Assembly (NCBI GenBank): GCA_964494345.1
Contig: CAZBSI010000003.1
Coordinates: 310,001 to 374,000, forward strand
DNA from: DTKD01 sp964494345
GTDB taxonomy: Bacteria > Armatimonadota > UBA5829
DNA: 64,000 nucleotides
Direction of reading: 5' to 3'
The position numbers and the translations under genes were made by a program. Numbering within the stretch: position 1 is the stretch's first letter; every line of letters begins with the position of its first letter. The notes beneath the pieces are model-generated. The model did not search any database, was not told the DNA's origin, and saw nothing but the letters and a program-made list of their open reading frames with translations. Below, piece after piece: positions 51,906-62,401 of this stretch.

Positions 51906-52019
51906 TGTTATTTTAGATATATTTGACCTGTGGCTTAATACACTGAACTTGTAATTATCACCATGCCTGATCGTGGTTATTATTTTGTAATTGCCTTGCG
52001 CTATTCTCACGAATTCGCA

Positions 52020-52048
52020 TTGACAAGCCTTTATTATTGACTTATATT
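52020..52048 (+). promoter_or_regulatory. Promoter of amidase copy 1
   Basis: TTGACA (52020-52025), 17-bp spacer, TATATT (52043-52048), followed by CCAAACAGG. The same layout, including the CCA(A/G)ACA sequence after the -10, precedes copies 2 and 3. Confidence 0.85.
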
Positions 52049-52104
52049 CCAAACAGGTTTATTGTCTGTGCTTCACTCTACGTTTCAAGAGGGGGTATGT
52101 TGCT

Positions 52105-53046
52105 ATGAGGTTTGCACGTATCACGATCTGTACGCTGCTCATTACGGCGTTCATTGCGACTGGTTGTGCCTATGCCCTTGAAGAGGCTGGGCTGCCTGCG
52201 GCCACTAACACTATTGAATGGGGCTATGATCTTGTCCCTGTGTTCGAGCACGCATCGGTTAAGTATCAAGTACCGCTGCCGCTGCTTTTAGTGTTGGGGT
52301 ATTACGGAAGCAACTTTGAAAACCGCGGGAATGCCCCAACCATTGAGGGCGGCTATGGTGTGATGGCTCTTCGCCAGAACGTCTATGGCGGCAACTCTCT
52401 GGCAGAAGCCGCTGCTCTGACCGGGGCTTCGGAAGAAGACCTGAAAGTCGACGCTGCGCTCAATATTATGGGCGCTGCCGCAGTGCTGGATGCCTATGCC
52501 ACGCAGTTTCAGGTTGACCGAAGTGCGGGTTTAGATGCGTGGCTGGATGTCATTATAAAATATGCAGCCATTGACGCGGTCAATGAAGAGAATCCCGTGC
52601 CCATCTTCAGCCGAATGTTTGCCATGCAGGTCTATGAGATGCTGCGAGATGGAGTCAACGCGACCAATTCTTCTGGTGAGACTTTCTATGCAGATGCTCA
52701 GAATATCGGTTCAATAGACCTTGTGTCGCTTGAGCCGCCTGGGATGAAAGCACAGCCGAATGCCGGCTATTCAGGGGCTACATGGTATCCCGCTGCTTCG
52801 TGCAACTATTCAACAGCCAGTTACACCAAGACCTGTGTTGCAATCCACACTATTGAAGGCTCTGCATCTGGTTGTCTGAGCTGGTTCAGAAACTGTGCCG
52901 CAAGAGTTACAGCCCACTACGTTGTCTCATACGGCGGAACCATCTGGCAGTGCGTCGACGAGTGGCATACAGCGTGGCACGTGGGCAGCGCTAACACCTG
53001 GTGCGTAGGATTAGAGCACGCCGAGCTTCCCGACTATAATGTATGA
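52105..53046 (+). CDS. Exported amidase copy 1, N-terminal fragment (frameshifted)
   Basis: Encodes a signal peptide, the lysozyme-like region (about 30-190) and the first half of an N-acetylmuramoyl-L-alanine amidase (Amidase_2) domain: the first zinc histidine in AIHTIEGSASG, TAHYVVSYGGTIW and AWHVGSANTWCVGLEH. The frame ends 8 bp into the next ORF. Compared with copies 2 and 3 there is a net 17-bp deletion right after LEH, which shifts the frame and separates it from the second zinc histidine. GAGGGGG lies about 9 bp before the ATG. The fragment alone would be an incomplete enzyme. Confidence 0.85.
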   Translation: MRFARITICTLLITAFIATGCAYALEEAGLPAATNTIEWGYDLVPVFEHASVKYQVPLPLLLVLGYYGSNFENRGNAPTIEGGYGVMALRQNVYGGNSLAEAAALTGASEEDLKVDAALNIMGAAAVLDAYATQFQVDRSAGLDAWLDVIIKYAAIDAVNEENPVPIFSRMFAMQVYEMLRDGVNATNSSGETFYADAQNIGSIDLVSLEPPGMKAQPNAGYSGATWYPAASCNYSTASYTKTCVAIHTIEGSASGCLSWFRNCAARVTAHYVVSYGGTIWQCVDEWHTAWHVGSANTWCVGLEHAELPDYNV

Positions 53047-56000
53047 CAAATCGGCGCTTTGTGTTCGAGATATCTGCAACAGGTGGGGCATCGCCAAAAA
53101 ACGAAACCCATGCCAAAAAGGTATTCTGGGACACAACGACATTAACAATTGTTTCGTTGGCGGCGACCATATGGATCCGGGACCTGGATGGAACTGGAGC
53201 TACTATATAAACGCGGTCAATGGCACGCCCCCTGCTCCCACCTGGGCTGCAACTTATATCAATCAATCGTATCCTTCTACCATTACCGCTGGAGAAACGG
53301 CGGTTGTGTGGGCTGAGTTTAAGAACACTGGCACCGGAACCTGGACACACTCCGCTACCTGCATAGGCACCTCCAGCCCGGCCAACCGAGTCAGCCCGTT
53401 CTATCTTTCTACAAACTGGATCAATAACTCCAGACCGTCCGATGTTGACCAGTGGCAGGTTACTACAAACCAGGTTGAGCGATATACGTTTATTATTAAA
53501 GCTCCAAACGTAAGCACGCAGACGACATACACAGAGAAGTTCAAACTGGTGCAAAACAACTCTACCTGGTTTGGGCCGGAGATTACCTGGACCATTACAG
53601 TCAAGCCTGCAACCGGAAACATAACAGGCACAGTGAAAAATTCGTTTAACAACGAGCCTATTGCTGGTGCGAGCGTCGCGGTTACCGGTGGGCCAACAGC
53701 TACTACCAATGCTTCAGGTGTTTATACCATATCCGGCCTTGCGCCTGGCGCAAAGACTCTGACAGTCAGCAAAGCTGGCTTTGCAAATCAGACTGCCGGC
53801 GTGACAGTGACGGCAGGACAAACGGCGACAAAGAACTTCTCTCTCGAATCCACTGACAAGACGGCGCCGACTATTCCGACGAATTTGACCGCCAATGCTG
53901 TATCTCCGAGCCAGATCAATTTGTCTTGGAGCGCATCGACGGACTCCGGCGGGGCGGGGTTGGCTGGATACATAGTCTATCGCGGTGGATCTGAGATAGG
54001 ACGAGTAACGACCACATCCTATAGCGATAATGGTCTGAACGCGAATACTGCTTACAGTTATACTGTGAAGGCGTATGACAATGCCGGCAACGTATCCGGC
54101 GCATCGAATACTGCGACTGCCACTACGCATATTGCTGCCGTCCCGATCTTCCAGGACGGATTTGCTAATCTTAACTATTGGAATGCGCTGGTCGAATACC
54201 CGATGCCTGCTGCCAACCCTGCGGCGCTGGCCAACGACAATCATAATCATGCCCAATTCCCCGGCGTGAATGCGCTCAAAACAGTGGACTCTGCAAATGG
54301 CTTGCAGGGCTGTTTGACCGGCCATACGTTTGACATTCCATTTGGGACTGCGAAGTTCGAGAGTTGGTTCTTCGATGGCTCGGGTCTTGGGTATATTGGT
54401 CAGTTCGAGGAAAGCACCGAAGGCTGGACAGGCATGCCTGACTCCTGGGCAGTCTTTGACACAATATCAGGCGGCACTAGCGGTAAGTGCCTGCGAATCA
54501 AGGACGGTGGCTGGCAGGGCGGAGCTTATAAGGAGTTCACAAGCGGTTTTGCCGTAGGTGAGGCCTATACGCTAAAACTGAGTATGAGGCTCGGCAACGA
54601 AGGGACTTGGAAGTTTGCGCCGTATATTTTTGTTCGGTTCCTGAACAGTTCCGGCGGCATTATTGGAACGGAGAACACGAAGAACATTACGGTGGACAAT
54701 GCGTGGCATACATATACCCTGACCGGAACCGTGCCTACTGGCGCAACAAAAATACAAATCGGCCAGAATATGTATCTGAACGCTACCAAAGACTACTATT
54801 ACTATATGGACGATGTCTCGTTCATCACTTCAACTGACGTCAAGGTGCACAGTAGCAGGCAGGGATTGCAGGTTCGTTGCGTAGACAGCAATGGATCACC
54901 CAAGGCAATTTACTACCTCGGCACTTACAATGCCGATCCGGGTTCTCTGGCTTCCTACAGCGGCGGATATTATAAGGTCTGCGGAGCCGGTTGCACTGGT
55001 TGGTATTGGCCTCTTGCAAACTGCAAGGAGCGAACTGCTGGTTGGCATAAGTTCACCATAGACTTCACACCATACACAGGCGCCGGCAACGAGGTTAAGT
55101 ACTATATCGACGGCACGCTGGTCGGCTCTGTCGAGAGAACTTTGGATACGCAGGAAATCGGCCTGAATATGGTTGCTTACGGCTTCCACTATCGGGTCAA
55201 TAATCCGGGCTGGTTCGACGACTGCGCGATGTATGCCGCTCCTCCGGTTGCGCCGCTTATGGGCACACCGCAGACTCTGTCTACGACTTCCATTCGCTGG
55301 AAGGTAACAGACAAGTCCAATAATGAGGTCGGCTTCAAGGTGGTCAACGCTGCTCAGGCTATCGTTGCCTCTGCTTCTGTTGCCAACGGTTCCGGCAGCG
55401 TGGTTAATATGGACGAAACGGGCCTGACGCCGAACACGGCTTATACTCGCACTGCTAAGGCATTTAACGGTTCACTCGACAGTTCGCCGACAGGCGCAGC
55501 TACCAAGTGGACTCTGTCCGTTGCGCCAAGCAAATCCAATGTGACCGCTGACCGTGCGGAGGGTTCTACTTCGGCTTCGCCGGATGTCACGTTTACCGCT
55601 GTCGGCGGGTTTGGAAACGGCACTGTTGAAAAGTATCTCTACGCCTGGGATGCCAGCCCGACTCATACGTGGACTGGTTCTGAAGAGATTTGGGACTCTG
55701 GTGACCTGATTCTCAAGGCTCCGACTGCGGGCAACTACTACCTGCACATTAAGGGTTATAACGGTGAGAACGTCGAAAACGGCACCCTCAACCTTGGGCC
55801 TTATGGTTACTTCAATGAGCCTCCGACTAACCCGACTTCGGTTACGGAGACTCACGGCGCTCAGACTGAGACCTGGCAATCGACTGTCACAAAACCGTCG
55901 TTTACCTGGAGTGGTGCGACTGCTGATGCTGGAATTGCTGGTTATCTGGTCTATTTCGGCGACGATTCAGAGGGCACATCGGAGAACCTGGTGACTTCGG

Positions 56001-57025
56001 CTGCTTACACCGCACCTGCGGCTGTGAGCACAGGCACCTACTATCTCAGGCTGCGAACCAAAGACAATGCCGGTCAGACCGCAACCAAGTGGATGACCGC
56101 GTTTGAGTTCAAATACGACGCAACCGCGCCTGACGCGCCTGAAGTGACAGATGACGGCGACTTCACCGGGTCTACTAACAAGCTGCATGCTATGTGGTAT
56201 GCCAGTGATGAGGAATCGGATGTGGTCGAGTATCAGTATGCGGTCGGCACATCTGCCGGCGCGACTAACGTGGTTGGATGGACATCTGCCGGAGTAGTGA
56301 CTCAGGCCAATATCAGCATTCTTTCTCCAGGCTTGCAGCTTGGTCAGACTTACTACATATCGGTCAAGGCTAAAAACGGCGCCGGATTGTGGAGCGCGGC
56401 AGGTTCTTCTGACGGCATCGCGCTTGCGCCGTCGGTTTTGACTATTGCAGCAGCTAAGATGCTGCCCGACGCGACCCCTGTGGCGCTGTCTAGCAAGGTC
56501 GTTACTGGCAGCTTTATGTCCGGCTTCTACATTGAGGAAGAGAACAGGACATCGGGTATTGTTGTTCTTTCTGATGGCATAATGCCAGCCTCGGGCGCTT
56601 TGGTATCCGTCGGTGGAATGATGGGCGTAAATGAGATCGGTGAGAGAGCGATTATGAACGCTGTCGTAACGGTTGAAGCGCCTGCTGATCCGGGACGCGT
56701 GCCTGGCCCGTTGTATATTAACTGTGCTGCTCTTGGAGGCAGCGCTTTTGGCCCTTACACGGCAGGCAGAGACAGTGGCGTCGGCCTAAACAACGTCGGA
56801 CTGCTGGTCAAAGTCTGCGGCAGGGTGCAATCGATCAATGAATGGGACGTCGAGATATCCGACGGCTCTGCTACTATCAGTGTGTTTGCCAGTGGCATCG
56901 AACTGCCTGAGCTGGCGGTAGGCGATTTCGTTTCAGTGGTCGGGATATCGTCACTGGAACTTGATCCGACACTCAAGTCGATCGTCAGATTGATTGACGA
57001 GGACTCTATCATAAAGCTGAACTGA
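53039..57025 (+). CDS. Exported amidase copy 1, C-terminal fragment (frameshifted)
   Basis: A 1,328-codon open frame continuing copy 1. It begins with the rest of the amidase domain (VRDICNRWGIAKK, ILGHNDINN, HMDPGPGWNW), then an NBR1-like Ig domain, a carboxypeptidase-regulatory-like domain, a fibronectin type III domain, a carbohydrate-binding-like region with FQDGFANLNYW, repeated FN3-like modules and two C-terminal OB-like domains. The start and the preceding stop overlap as ATGTATGA, so reinitiation is possible, but no signal peptide would be present. The frame is intact over 4 kb, so the lesion is recent, an assembly error, or bypassed. Confidence 0.85.
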   Translation: MYDKSALCVRDICNRWGIAKKRNPCQKGILGHNDINNCFVGGDHMDPGPGWNWSYYINAVNGTPPAPTWAATYINQSYPSTITAGETAVVWAEFKNTGTGTWTHSATCIGTSSPANRVSPFYLSTNWINNSRPSDVDQWQVTTNQVERYTFIIKAPNVSTQTTYTEKFKLVQNNSTWFGPEITWTITVKPATGNITGTVKNSFNNEPIAGASVAVTGGPTATTNASGVYTISGLAPGAKTLTVSKAGFANQTAGVTVTAGQTATKNFSLESTDKTAPTIPTNLTANAVSPSQINLSWSASTDSGGAGLAGYIVYRGGSEIGRVTTTSYSDNGLNANTAYSYTVKAYDNAGNVSGASNTATATTHIAAVPIFQDGFANLNYWNALVEYPMPAANPAALANDNHNHAQFPGVNALKTVDSANGLQGCLTGHTFDIPFGTAKFESWFFDGSGLGYIGQFEESTEGWTGMPDSWAVFDTISGGTSGKCLRIKDGGWQGGAYKEFTSGFAVGEAYTLKLSMRLGNEGTWKFAPYIFVRFLNSSGGIIGTENTKNITVDNAWHTYTLTGTVPTGATKIQIGQNMYLNATKDYYYYMDDVSFITSTDVKVHSSRQGLQVRCVDSNGSPKAIYYLGTYNADPGSLASYSGGYYKVCGAGCTGWYWPLANCKERTAGWHKFTIDFTPYTGAGNEVKYYIDGTLVGSVERTLDTQEIGLNMVAYGFHYRVNNPGWFDDCAMYAAPPVAPLMGTPQTLSTTSIRWKVTDKSNNEVGFKVVNAAQAIVASASVANGSGSVVNMDETGLTPNTAYTRTAKAFNGSLDSSPTGAATKWTLSVAPSKSNVTADRAEGSTSASPDVTFTAVGGFGNGTVEKYLYAWDASPTHTWTGSEEIWDSGDLILKAPTAGNYYLHIKGYNGENVENGTLNLGPYGYFNEPPTNPTSVTETHGAQTETWQSTVTKPSFTWSGATADAGIAGYLVYFGDDSEGTSENLVTSAAYTAPAAVSTGTYYLRLRTKDNAGQTATKWMTAFEFKYDATAPDAPEVTDDGDFTGSTNKLHAMWYASDEESDVVEYQYAVGTSAGATNVVGWTSAGVVTQANISILSPGLQLGQTYYISVKAKNGAGLWSAAGSSDGIALAPSVLTIAAAKMLPDATPVALSSKVVTGSFMSGFYIEEENRTSGIVVLSDGIMPASGALVSVGGMMGVNEIGERAIMNAVVTVEAPADPGRVPGPLYINCAALGGSAFGPYTAGRDSGVGLNNVGLLVKVCGRVQSINEWDVEISDGSATISVFASGIELPELAVGDFVSVVGISSLELDPTLKSIVRLIDEDSIIKLN

Positions 57026-57047
57026 CCCCAAACAGTTCGGCTGCTTA

Positions 57048-57081
57048 CGAGGCGCGGTCTTATGGCTGCGCCTCGTTTTTT
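57048..57081 (+). terminator. Intrinsic terminator after amidase copy 1
   Basis: CGAGGCGC and GCGCCTCG form an 8-bp stem with a 12-nt loop, followed by TTTTTT. The rest of the 57026-57343 gap holds only AT-rich sequence and the promoter of copy 2. Confidence 0.88.
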
Positions 57082-57265
57082 CGGGTCTTTATCTTACTCG
57101 ATTTTGGCAAATCCTTCTGCGCAATATTGGCTTTAGTATGAGCATTGCGCTATTCTTAGGACTTCTTCAAGGCTGCCCGGATCAATGCCGCCTATTATTA
57201 TCTGCTTTGACATATTATAACTGTTACGCGTCATTCTTATTATTTTATCACCCTATCTATTGGCC

Positions 57266-57294
57266 TTGACAAACAGAGTAATCTGACGTACATT
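57266..57294 (+). promoter_or_regulatory. Promoter of amidase copy 2
   Basis: TTGACA (57266-57271), 17-bp spacer ending CTGACG, TACATT (57289-57294), then CCAGACAGG. Confidence 0.85.
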
Positions 57295-57343
57295 CCAGAC
57301 AGGCGCATTTGTTTCGCATTTTATACTATTTGGGGGTATGATT

Positions 57344-60300
57344 ATGAGGTTTTACCGTGCCGCCGTATTAGTGCTGCTTGCGGCGCTGATTGCTGCGATG
57401 GGCGTTAATGCCCAGGAACTTGAAAGGCCGCCTGCATTCTCCAACGTGCAGGAATGGGGTTACGACCTCGGCCCAATCTTCGAGGAGGCATCTGCAAAAT
57501 ACCAGGTGCCGCTGCCACTGCTGCTGGCTTTGGGGCATTTTGGCAGCGCCTTTGAGAACCGCGGAGATGCTCCGACTATCGAAGGTGGCTATGGCGTGAT
57601 GTCGCTTCGCCAGAATGCGTTCGGTGGAACCTCTTTGGCGGAGGCCGTCGCATTGACGGGAGTATCTGTGGATCAGGCCAAACGCGACGCGCGATCGAAT
57701 ATTATGGGTGCGGCCGCCGTGCTGGATGCTTATGCCAAACAATTCCAGGTTAATCGCAGCGCAGGTCTTGATGCGTGGCTGGATGTGGTAATCAAATATG
57801 CAGCCATTGATAAGATCGATGCGGAGAACCCGGAGCCGATATTCAGCCGTTTGTTTGCGATGGAAGTCTTCGAAAAGCTGCAAAAAGGTATTAATACGGT
57901 AAACTCGATGGGTGAGCAGTTCAGCGCTGAAGCTCAGAACATCGGATCTATCGACCTCGCCTCTTTGCAGTTGCCTGAGATGCAGAACAGGCCGAGCGCC
58001 GGTTATTCCGGGGCAATCTGGTATCCGGCCGCGTCCTGTAACTATTCGACTGCGAGCTATAGTAAGAGTGTTTTTGTTGTGCACACTATAGAAGGCAGTG
58101 CAGCGGGCTGTTTAAGTTGGTTTAGAAACTGTGCAGCCAGGACCTCGGCTAACTACGTCTGCTCCCAGGCTGGAACGATCTGGCAGATGGTGGACGAATG
58201 GCATACTGCATGGCACGTTGGGTGCGCTAACTCTTATTCGGTTGGTTGTGAGCACGAAGGCTATGCAAGTTCTTCAAGCCACCCAACTTCTATGTATAAT
58301 GCATCGGCTCTGCTTGCACGAGACGTCTGCAACAGGTGGGGTATTCCGAAAGTGCATAATCCCTGCCAGCGCTCGATTCTAGGGCACATCGACGTGAACA
58401 ACTGCTGGTGTGGCCCTGGCCACTGGGACCCTGGCTCAGGCTGGAACTGGGGCTATTATATCCAGCAGGTGCAGGGCGGCGCGCCGCCTCCTCCCACGTG
58501 GGCAGCCACTTATGTAAATCAGTCTTATCCATCGACTATGACGGCGGGCGAAACCGCTATTGCATGGGTGGAGTATAAAAACACAGGCAGCGGCACTTGG
58601 ACCCACTCCGCCACCTGCCTGGGCACCTCCAGCCCACAGGATAGAGCCAGCCCGTTCTATAACTCAGCCAACTGGATAAACAACAAGAGGCCGTCGGATG
58701 TCGACCAATCTTCCGTTACAAATGGCCAGACGGGGCGGTTTACGTTTATCTTGAAGGCTCCGACCACGCCGGGAACTTACACAGAGAAGTATAAGCTCGT
58801 GCAAAGCAACTCTACATGGTTCGGCAGTGAGGTCACCTGGACAATTACCGTTAAAGCCGCCACCGGCAACATTACCGGAACCATTCGCAATTCGTATAAC
58901 AACGATCCCCTTTCAGGAGTGACCGTTGCAGTCACCGGAGGGCCAACGGCTACTACTAATGCTTCCGGCGTCTATACGATATCCGGACTTGCGCCAGGGG
59001 CCAAAACGTTGACGGTCTCGAAAACAGCGTTCACTACGCAGACAGCCAGCGTGACAGTGACGGCAGGGGCGACTGCCACACAAAACTTCTCACTAGTCTC
59101 CACAGACAAGACCGCGCCGACAGCACCGACTAATCTGGCTGCCAGCGCGGTATCTCCGAGCCAGATCAATCTGTCATGGAGCGCATCGACGGACTCCGGC
59201 GGGGCCGGATTGGCCGGCTACATAGTCTATCGCGGCGGCTCAGAGATAGGACGAGTCGCCACGACGACTTATTCCGACAACGGACTTACGCAGAACACGG
59301 CTTATAGCTACACTGTGAAAGCATACGACAATGCCGGCAACATCTCCGGCGCATCGAACACTGCGACTGCCACCACCCAGATAGCCGCCGTCCCTATTTT
59401 CCAGGACGGGTTTGCTAATCTTAACTACTGGCAGGCGCTGGTCGAAGGCTCAATGCCCGGTGCGAACCCGGCTGTGCTGGCCAACGACGGCACAAACCAC
59501 GATCACGCCCAGTTTGCCGGGGTGAACTCGATTAAAACCGTGGATTCGGCCAATGGTCTGCAAGGCTGCCTGAGCGGCCATACGTTTGATATTCCGTTCG
59601 GCACGGCCAAGTTCGAAAGCTGGTTCTTTGACGGCTCCGGGCTGGGATATGTCGGTCAGTTTGAAAGAGACACCGAAGGCTGGGCTATGATGCCCGACGC
59701 CTGGGCTACTTTCGAAACAGTAACTGGTGGCACCAGCAGCAAGTGCCTGAAGGTCACTGATGGTGGCTGGACAGGTGGCGCTCGCAAGGAATTCACCGGC
59801 GGTTTTGCTGTTGGCGAGGCTTACACGCTGAAAATGAGCGTGAAGATCGCTAACGAAGGCACCTGGGGCACTGCTCCTTACGCGTTTGTGCGGTGTTTGA
59901 ACAGCTCCGGTGGAATCATTGAGGAGAAAAATGCAAACCTGACACTCGATAACGCGTGGCACACCTACACGATTACCGGTACAATCCCGTCTGGTACAAC
60001 GAAGATCTGGATTGGCCAGTATATGTATCTCAATGCCACCAAGACTTATTCCTATTACGTCGACGCTGTTTCCTTTGTGAGTTCGACCGACGTTAAGACT
60101 CGCAGCAGCAGGCAGGGCTTGCAGGTGCGGTGCGTGGACCCGATTACAGGTGGGCCTAAGGCCATCTACTATCTGGGAACCTACAACGCGTCGCCTGGTT
60201 CGCTTGGCTCCTACAGTGGCGGATATTACAAGGTCTGCGGGGCTGGTTGCACTAATTGGTATTGGCCTCTCGCGAATTGTGTTGAGCGCACCCCCGGATG

Positions 60301-62275
60301 GCATAAGTTCACCATTGACTTCACGCCATACACAGGCGCTGGAAACGAGGTTAAATACTATATCGACGGCACTCTGGTCGGCTCTGTCGAGAGGACTGAG
60401 GATACTCAGAATATCGGTCTGAATATGGTGGCTTATGGCTTCCATTATCGCGTAAACAACGTCGGCTGGTTCGACGACTGTGCGATGTATGCCGCACCTC
60501 CGGTTGCGCCGGTTATGGGCACACCGCAGACGTTGTCTACCACTTCCATTCGCTGGAAGGTAACGGACAAGTCTAATAACGAGGTCGGCTTCAAGGTGGT
60601 CAATGCTGCTCAGGCTATCGTTGCCTCTGCTCCAGTTGCCAACGGTTCCGGCAGCGTGGTTAACATGGACGAGACCGGCCTTGCACCGAACACGGCTTAT
60701 ACTCGCACGGCCAAGGCATTTAACGGCTCACTTGACAGTTCACCGACAGGCGCTGCTACCAAGTGGACCCTGTCTGTTCCTCCGACTAAATCTAACGTGA
60801 CTGCCGACCGCGCTGAAGGCTCTTCTTCGGCTTCGTCGGATGTTACCTTCACCGCCGTCGGCGGGTTTGGAAGCGGCACCGTTGCTAAGTATCTCTACGC
60901 CTGGGACACCAGCCCGACTCATACGTGGACTGGTTCTGAAGAGGTTTGGGACTCCGGAGATTTGATTCTGAATGCTCCGGCTGCGGGTAATTACTACCTG
61001 CACGTTAAAGGTTACAACGGTGAGAACGTCGAAAATGGCACTCTCAACCTTGGACCTTATGGTTATTTCAACGAGCCTCCGACCAACCCGACTTCGGTTA
61101 CTGAGACTCATGATGCACAGAACGGAACCTGGCAATCGACCGTTTCGGCTCCTTCATTCACCTGGAGTGGCGCGACGGCTGACGCGGGAATTGCCGGCTA
61201 TCTGGTCTACTTTGGAACCGATCCGGATGGCACTTCGGAGAATTTGGTGACCTCCGCCGCTTACACCCCGGCGGCTGTGAGCACGGGCGCCTACTATCTG
61301 AGGCTTCGCACAAAGGACACTCTCGGCCAGACCGCGACCAAATGGATGACCGCGTTTGAGTTCAAATACGACGCAACCGCGCCTGACGCGCCGGAAGTTA
61401 TGGATGACGGCGACTTCACCGGTTCTGCCAGTGAGCTTCATGCCACGTGGTATGCGGGCGATTCGGAGTCGGATGTAGTCGAGTATCAGTATGCGATTGG
61501 CACGTCCGCCGGCGCATCTGACGTCGTAGCCTGGACATCAGCAGGCGATGCTATGCAGGCTACTATCAGCATTCCAGGTCAGGGCTTGCAGCTTGGTCAG
61601 AGCTACTTCATATCGGTCAAGGCCAGGAATGGCGCCGGATTGTGGAGTGCGGCAGGGTCTTCGGACGGCATCGCGCTGGCTCCGTCGGTTCTTAGCATCG
61701 GTGCGGCCAAACTTCTGCCTAATGCGACCCCTGTGGCGCTTTCTAACAAGATAGTCACCGCCAGCTTTATGTCCAGCTTCTACATTGAAGAGATAAACAG
61801 GACATCAGGCATACTGGTGCTGTCGGATATGCCGCCGGCAAAAGGCTCTGTGGTGACGGTTGGCGGAATGATGGGCGAGAACGCCATTGGCGAGAGAGCG
61901 ATTCTCAACGGCGTTGTGACCATTGAAGCGGCTGCCGATCTTTCGAGGATTCCTGGGCCGCTGTATACTAACTGCTCTGCGCTCGGCGGCAGCACATTCG
62001 GCCTGTACACAGCGGGCAGAGACGGCGGATTCGGCCTTAACAATGTCGGGTTGCTGGTCAAAGTCTGCGGCAGGGTGCAATCAATCAACGACTGGGACGT
62101 CGAGATATCCGACGGCTCTGCTACCATCAGCGTATTCGCCGGCGGAGTCCGGCTTCCGGAGTTGAAAGTCGGTGACTTCGTTTCAGTGGTCGGTATCTCG
62201 TCGCTGGAACTCGATCCGACTCTTAAATCGATCGTTCGATTGGTTGAGCAGAACGGGATAACTAAGCTGGACTAA
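57344..62275 (+). CDS. Giant exported N-acetylmuramoyl-L-alanine amidase, copy 2 (intact)
   Basis: A 1,643-residue exported protein. Order: signal peptide (1-24); lysozyme-like region (35-190; GGYGVMSLRQN, NIMGAAAVLDAY); Amidase_2 domain (about 215-375) with zinc ligands H247 (VVHTIEG), H348 (ILGH) and D362 (GHWDPG) and E303; NBR1-like Ig domain (385-505); carboxypeptidase-regulatory-like domain (507-585); FN3 (590-680); carbohydrate-binding-like region (685-1040); FN3-like modules (to about 1400); two OB-like domains at the end. Likely cleaves peptidoglycan, anchored by sugar-binding modules. Start at 57344, not 57338, gives normal spacing from GGGGG. Confidence 0.9.
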   Translation: MRFYRAAVLVLLAALIAAMGVNAQELERPPAFSNVQEWGYDLGPIFEEASAKYQVPLPLLLALGHFGSAFENRGDAPTIEGGYGVMSLRQNAFGGTSLAEAVALTGVSVDQAKRDARSNIMGAAAVLDAYAKQFQVNRSAGLDAWLDVVIKYAAIDKIDAENPEPIFSRLFAMEVFEKLQKGINTVNSMGEQFSAEAQNIGSIDLASLQLPEMQNRPSAGYSGAIWYPAASCNYSTASYSKSVFVVHTIEGSAAGCLSWFRNCAARTSANYVCSQAGTIWQMVDEWHTAWHVGCANSYSVGCEHEGYASSSSHPTSMYNASALLARDVCNRWGIPKVHNPCQRSILGHIDVNNCWCGPGHWDPGSGWNWGYYIQQVQGGAPPPPTWAATYVNQSYPSTMTAGETAIAWVEYKNTGSGTWTHSATCLGTSSPQDRASPFYNSANWINNKRPSDVDQSSVTNGQTGRFTFILKAPTTPGTYTEKYKLVQSNSTWFGSEVTWTITVKAATGNITGTIRNSYNNDPLSGVTVAVTGGPTATTNASGVYTISGLAPGAKTLTVSKTAFTTQTASVTVTAGATATQNFSLVSTDKTAPTAPTNLAASAVSPSQINLSWSASTDSGGAGLAGYIVYRGGSEIGRVATTTYSDNGLTQNTAYSYTVKAYDNAGNISGASNTATATTQIAAVPIFQDGFANLNYWQALVEGSMPGANPAVLANDGTNHDHAQFAGVNSIKTVDSANGLQGCLSGHTFDIPFGTAKFESWFFDGSGLGYVGQFERDTEGWAMMPDAWATFETVTGGTSSKCLKVTDGGWTGGARKEFTGGFAVGEAYTLKMSVKIANEGTWGTAPYAFVRCLNSSGGIIEEKNANLTLDNAWHTYTITGTIPSGTTKIWIGQYMYLNATKTYSYYVDAVSFVSSTDVKTRSSRQGLQVRCVDPITGGPKAIYYLGTYNASPGSLGSYSGGYYKVCGAGCTNWYWPLANCVERTPGWHKFTIDFTPYTGAGNEVKYYIDGTLVGSVERTEDTQNIGLNMVAYGFHYRVNNVGWFDDCAMYAAPPVAPVMGTPQTLSTTSIRWKVTDKSNNEVGFKVVNAAQAIVASAPVANGSGSVVNMDETGLAPNTAYTRTAKAFNGSLDSSPTGAATKWTLSVPPTKSNVTADRAEGSSSASSDVTFTAVGGFGSGTVAKYLYAWDTSPTHTWTGSEEVWDSGDLILNAPAAGNYYLHVKGYNGENVENGTLNLGPYGYFNEPPTNPTSVTETHDAQNGTWQSTVSAPSFTWSGATADAGIAGYLVYFGTDPDGTSENLVTSAAYTPAAVSTGAYYLRLRTKDTLGQTATKWMTAFEFKYDATAPDAPEVMDDGDFTGSASELHATWYAGDSESDVVEYQYAIGTSAGASDVVAWTSAGDAMQATISIPGQGLQLGQSYFISVKARNGAGLWSAAGSSDGIALAPSVLSIGAAKLLPNATPVALSNKIVTASFMSSFYIEEINRTSGILVLSDMPPAKGSVVTVGGMMGENAIGERAILNGVVTIEAAADLSRIPGPLYTNCSALGGSTFGLYTAGRDGGFGLNNVGLLVKVCGRVQSINDWDVEISDGSATISVFAGGVRLPELKVGDFVSVVGISSLELDPTLKSIVRLVEQNGITKLD

Positions 62276-62293
62276 ATTCGGCTGTTAGTAACT

Positions 62294-62326
62294 GAGGGCG
62301 TCATCGCCGGATGGCGCCCTCTTTTC
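62294..62326 (+). terminator. Intrinsic terminator after amidase copy 2
   Basis: GAGGGCG and CGCCCTC form the stem of a GC-rich hairpin, followed by TTTTC. Each tandem copy is therefore a separate transcription unit. Confidence 0.82.
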
Positions 62327-62401
62327 TATTATTCAGCTTCAAAGCAGCTCCGATTGTGGCCTCCGCAGGCTGCGATCTTTAACATTTTTTCAAATCTGGT
62401 A

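Noticed and set aside
53714..54325. Long minus-strand reading frames opposite the amidase genes
   Set aside because: They mirror the repeated codon pattern of the plus-strand modules and have no recognisable domain or start signal.
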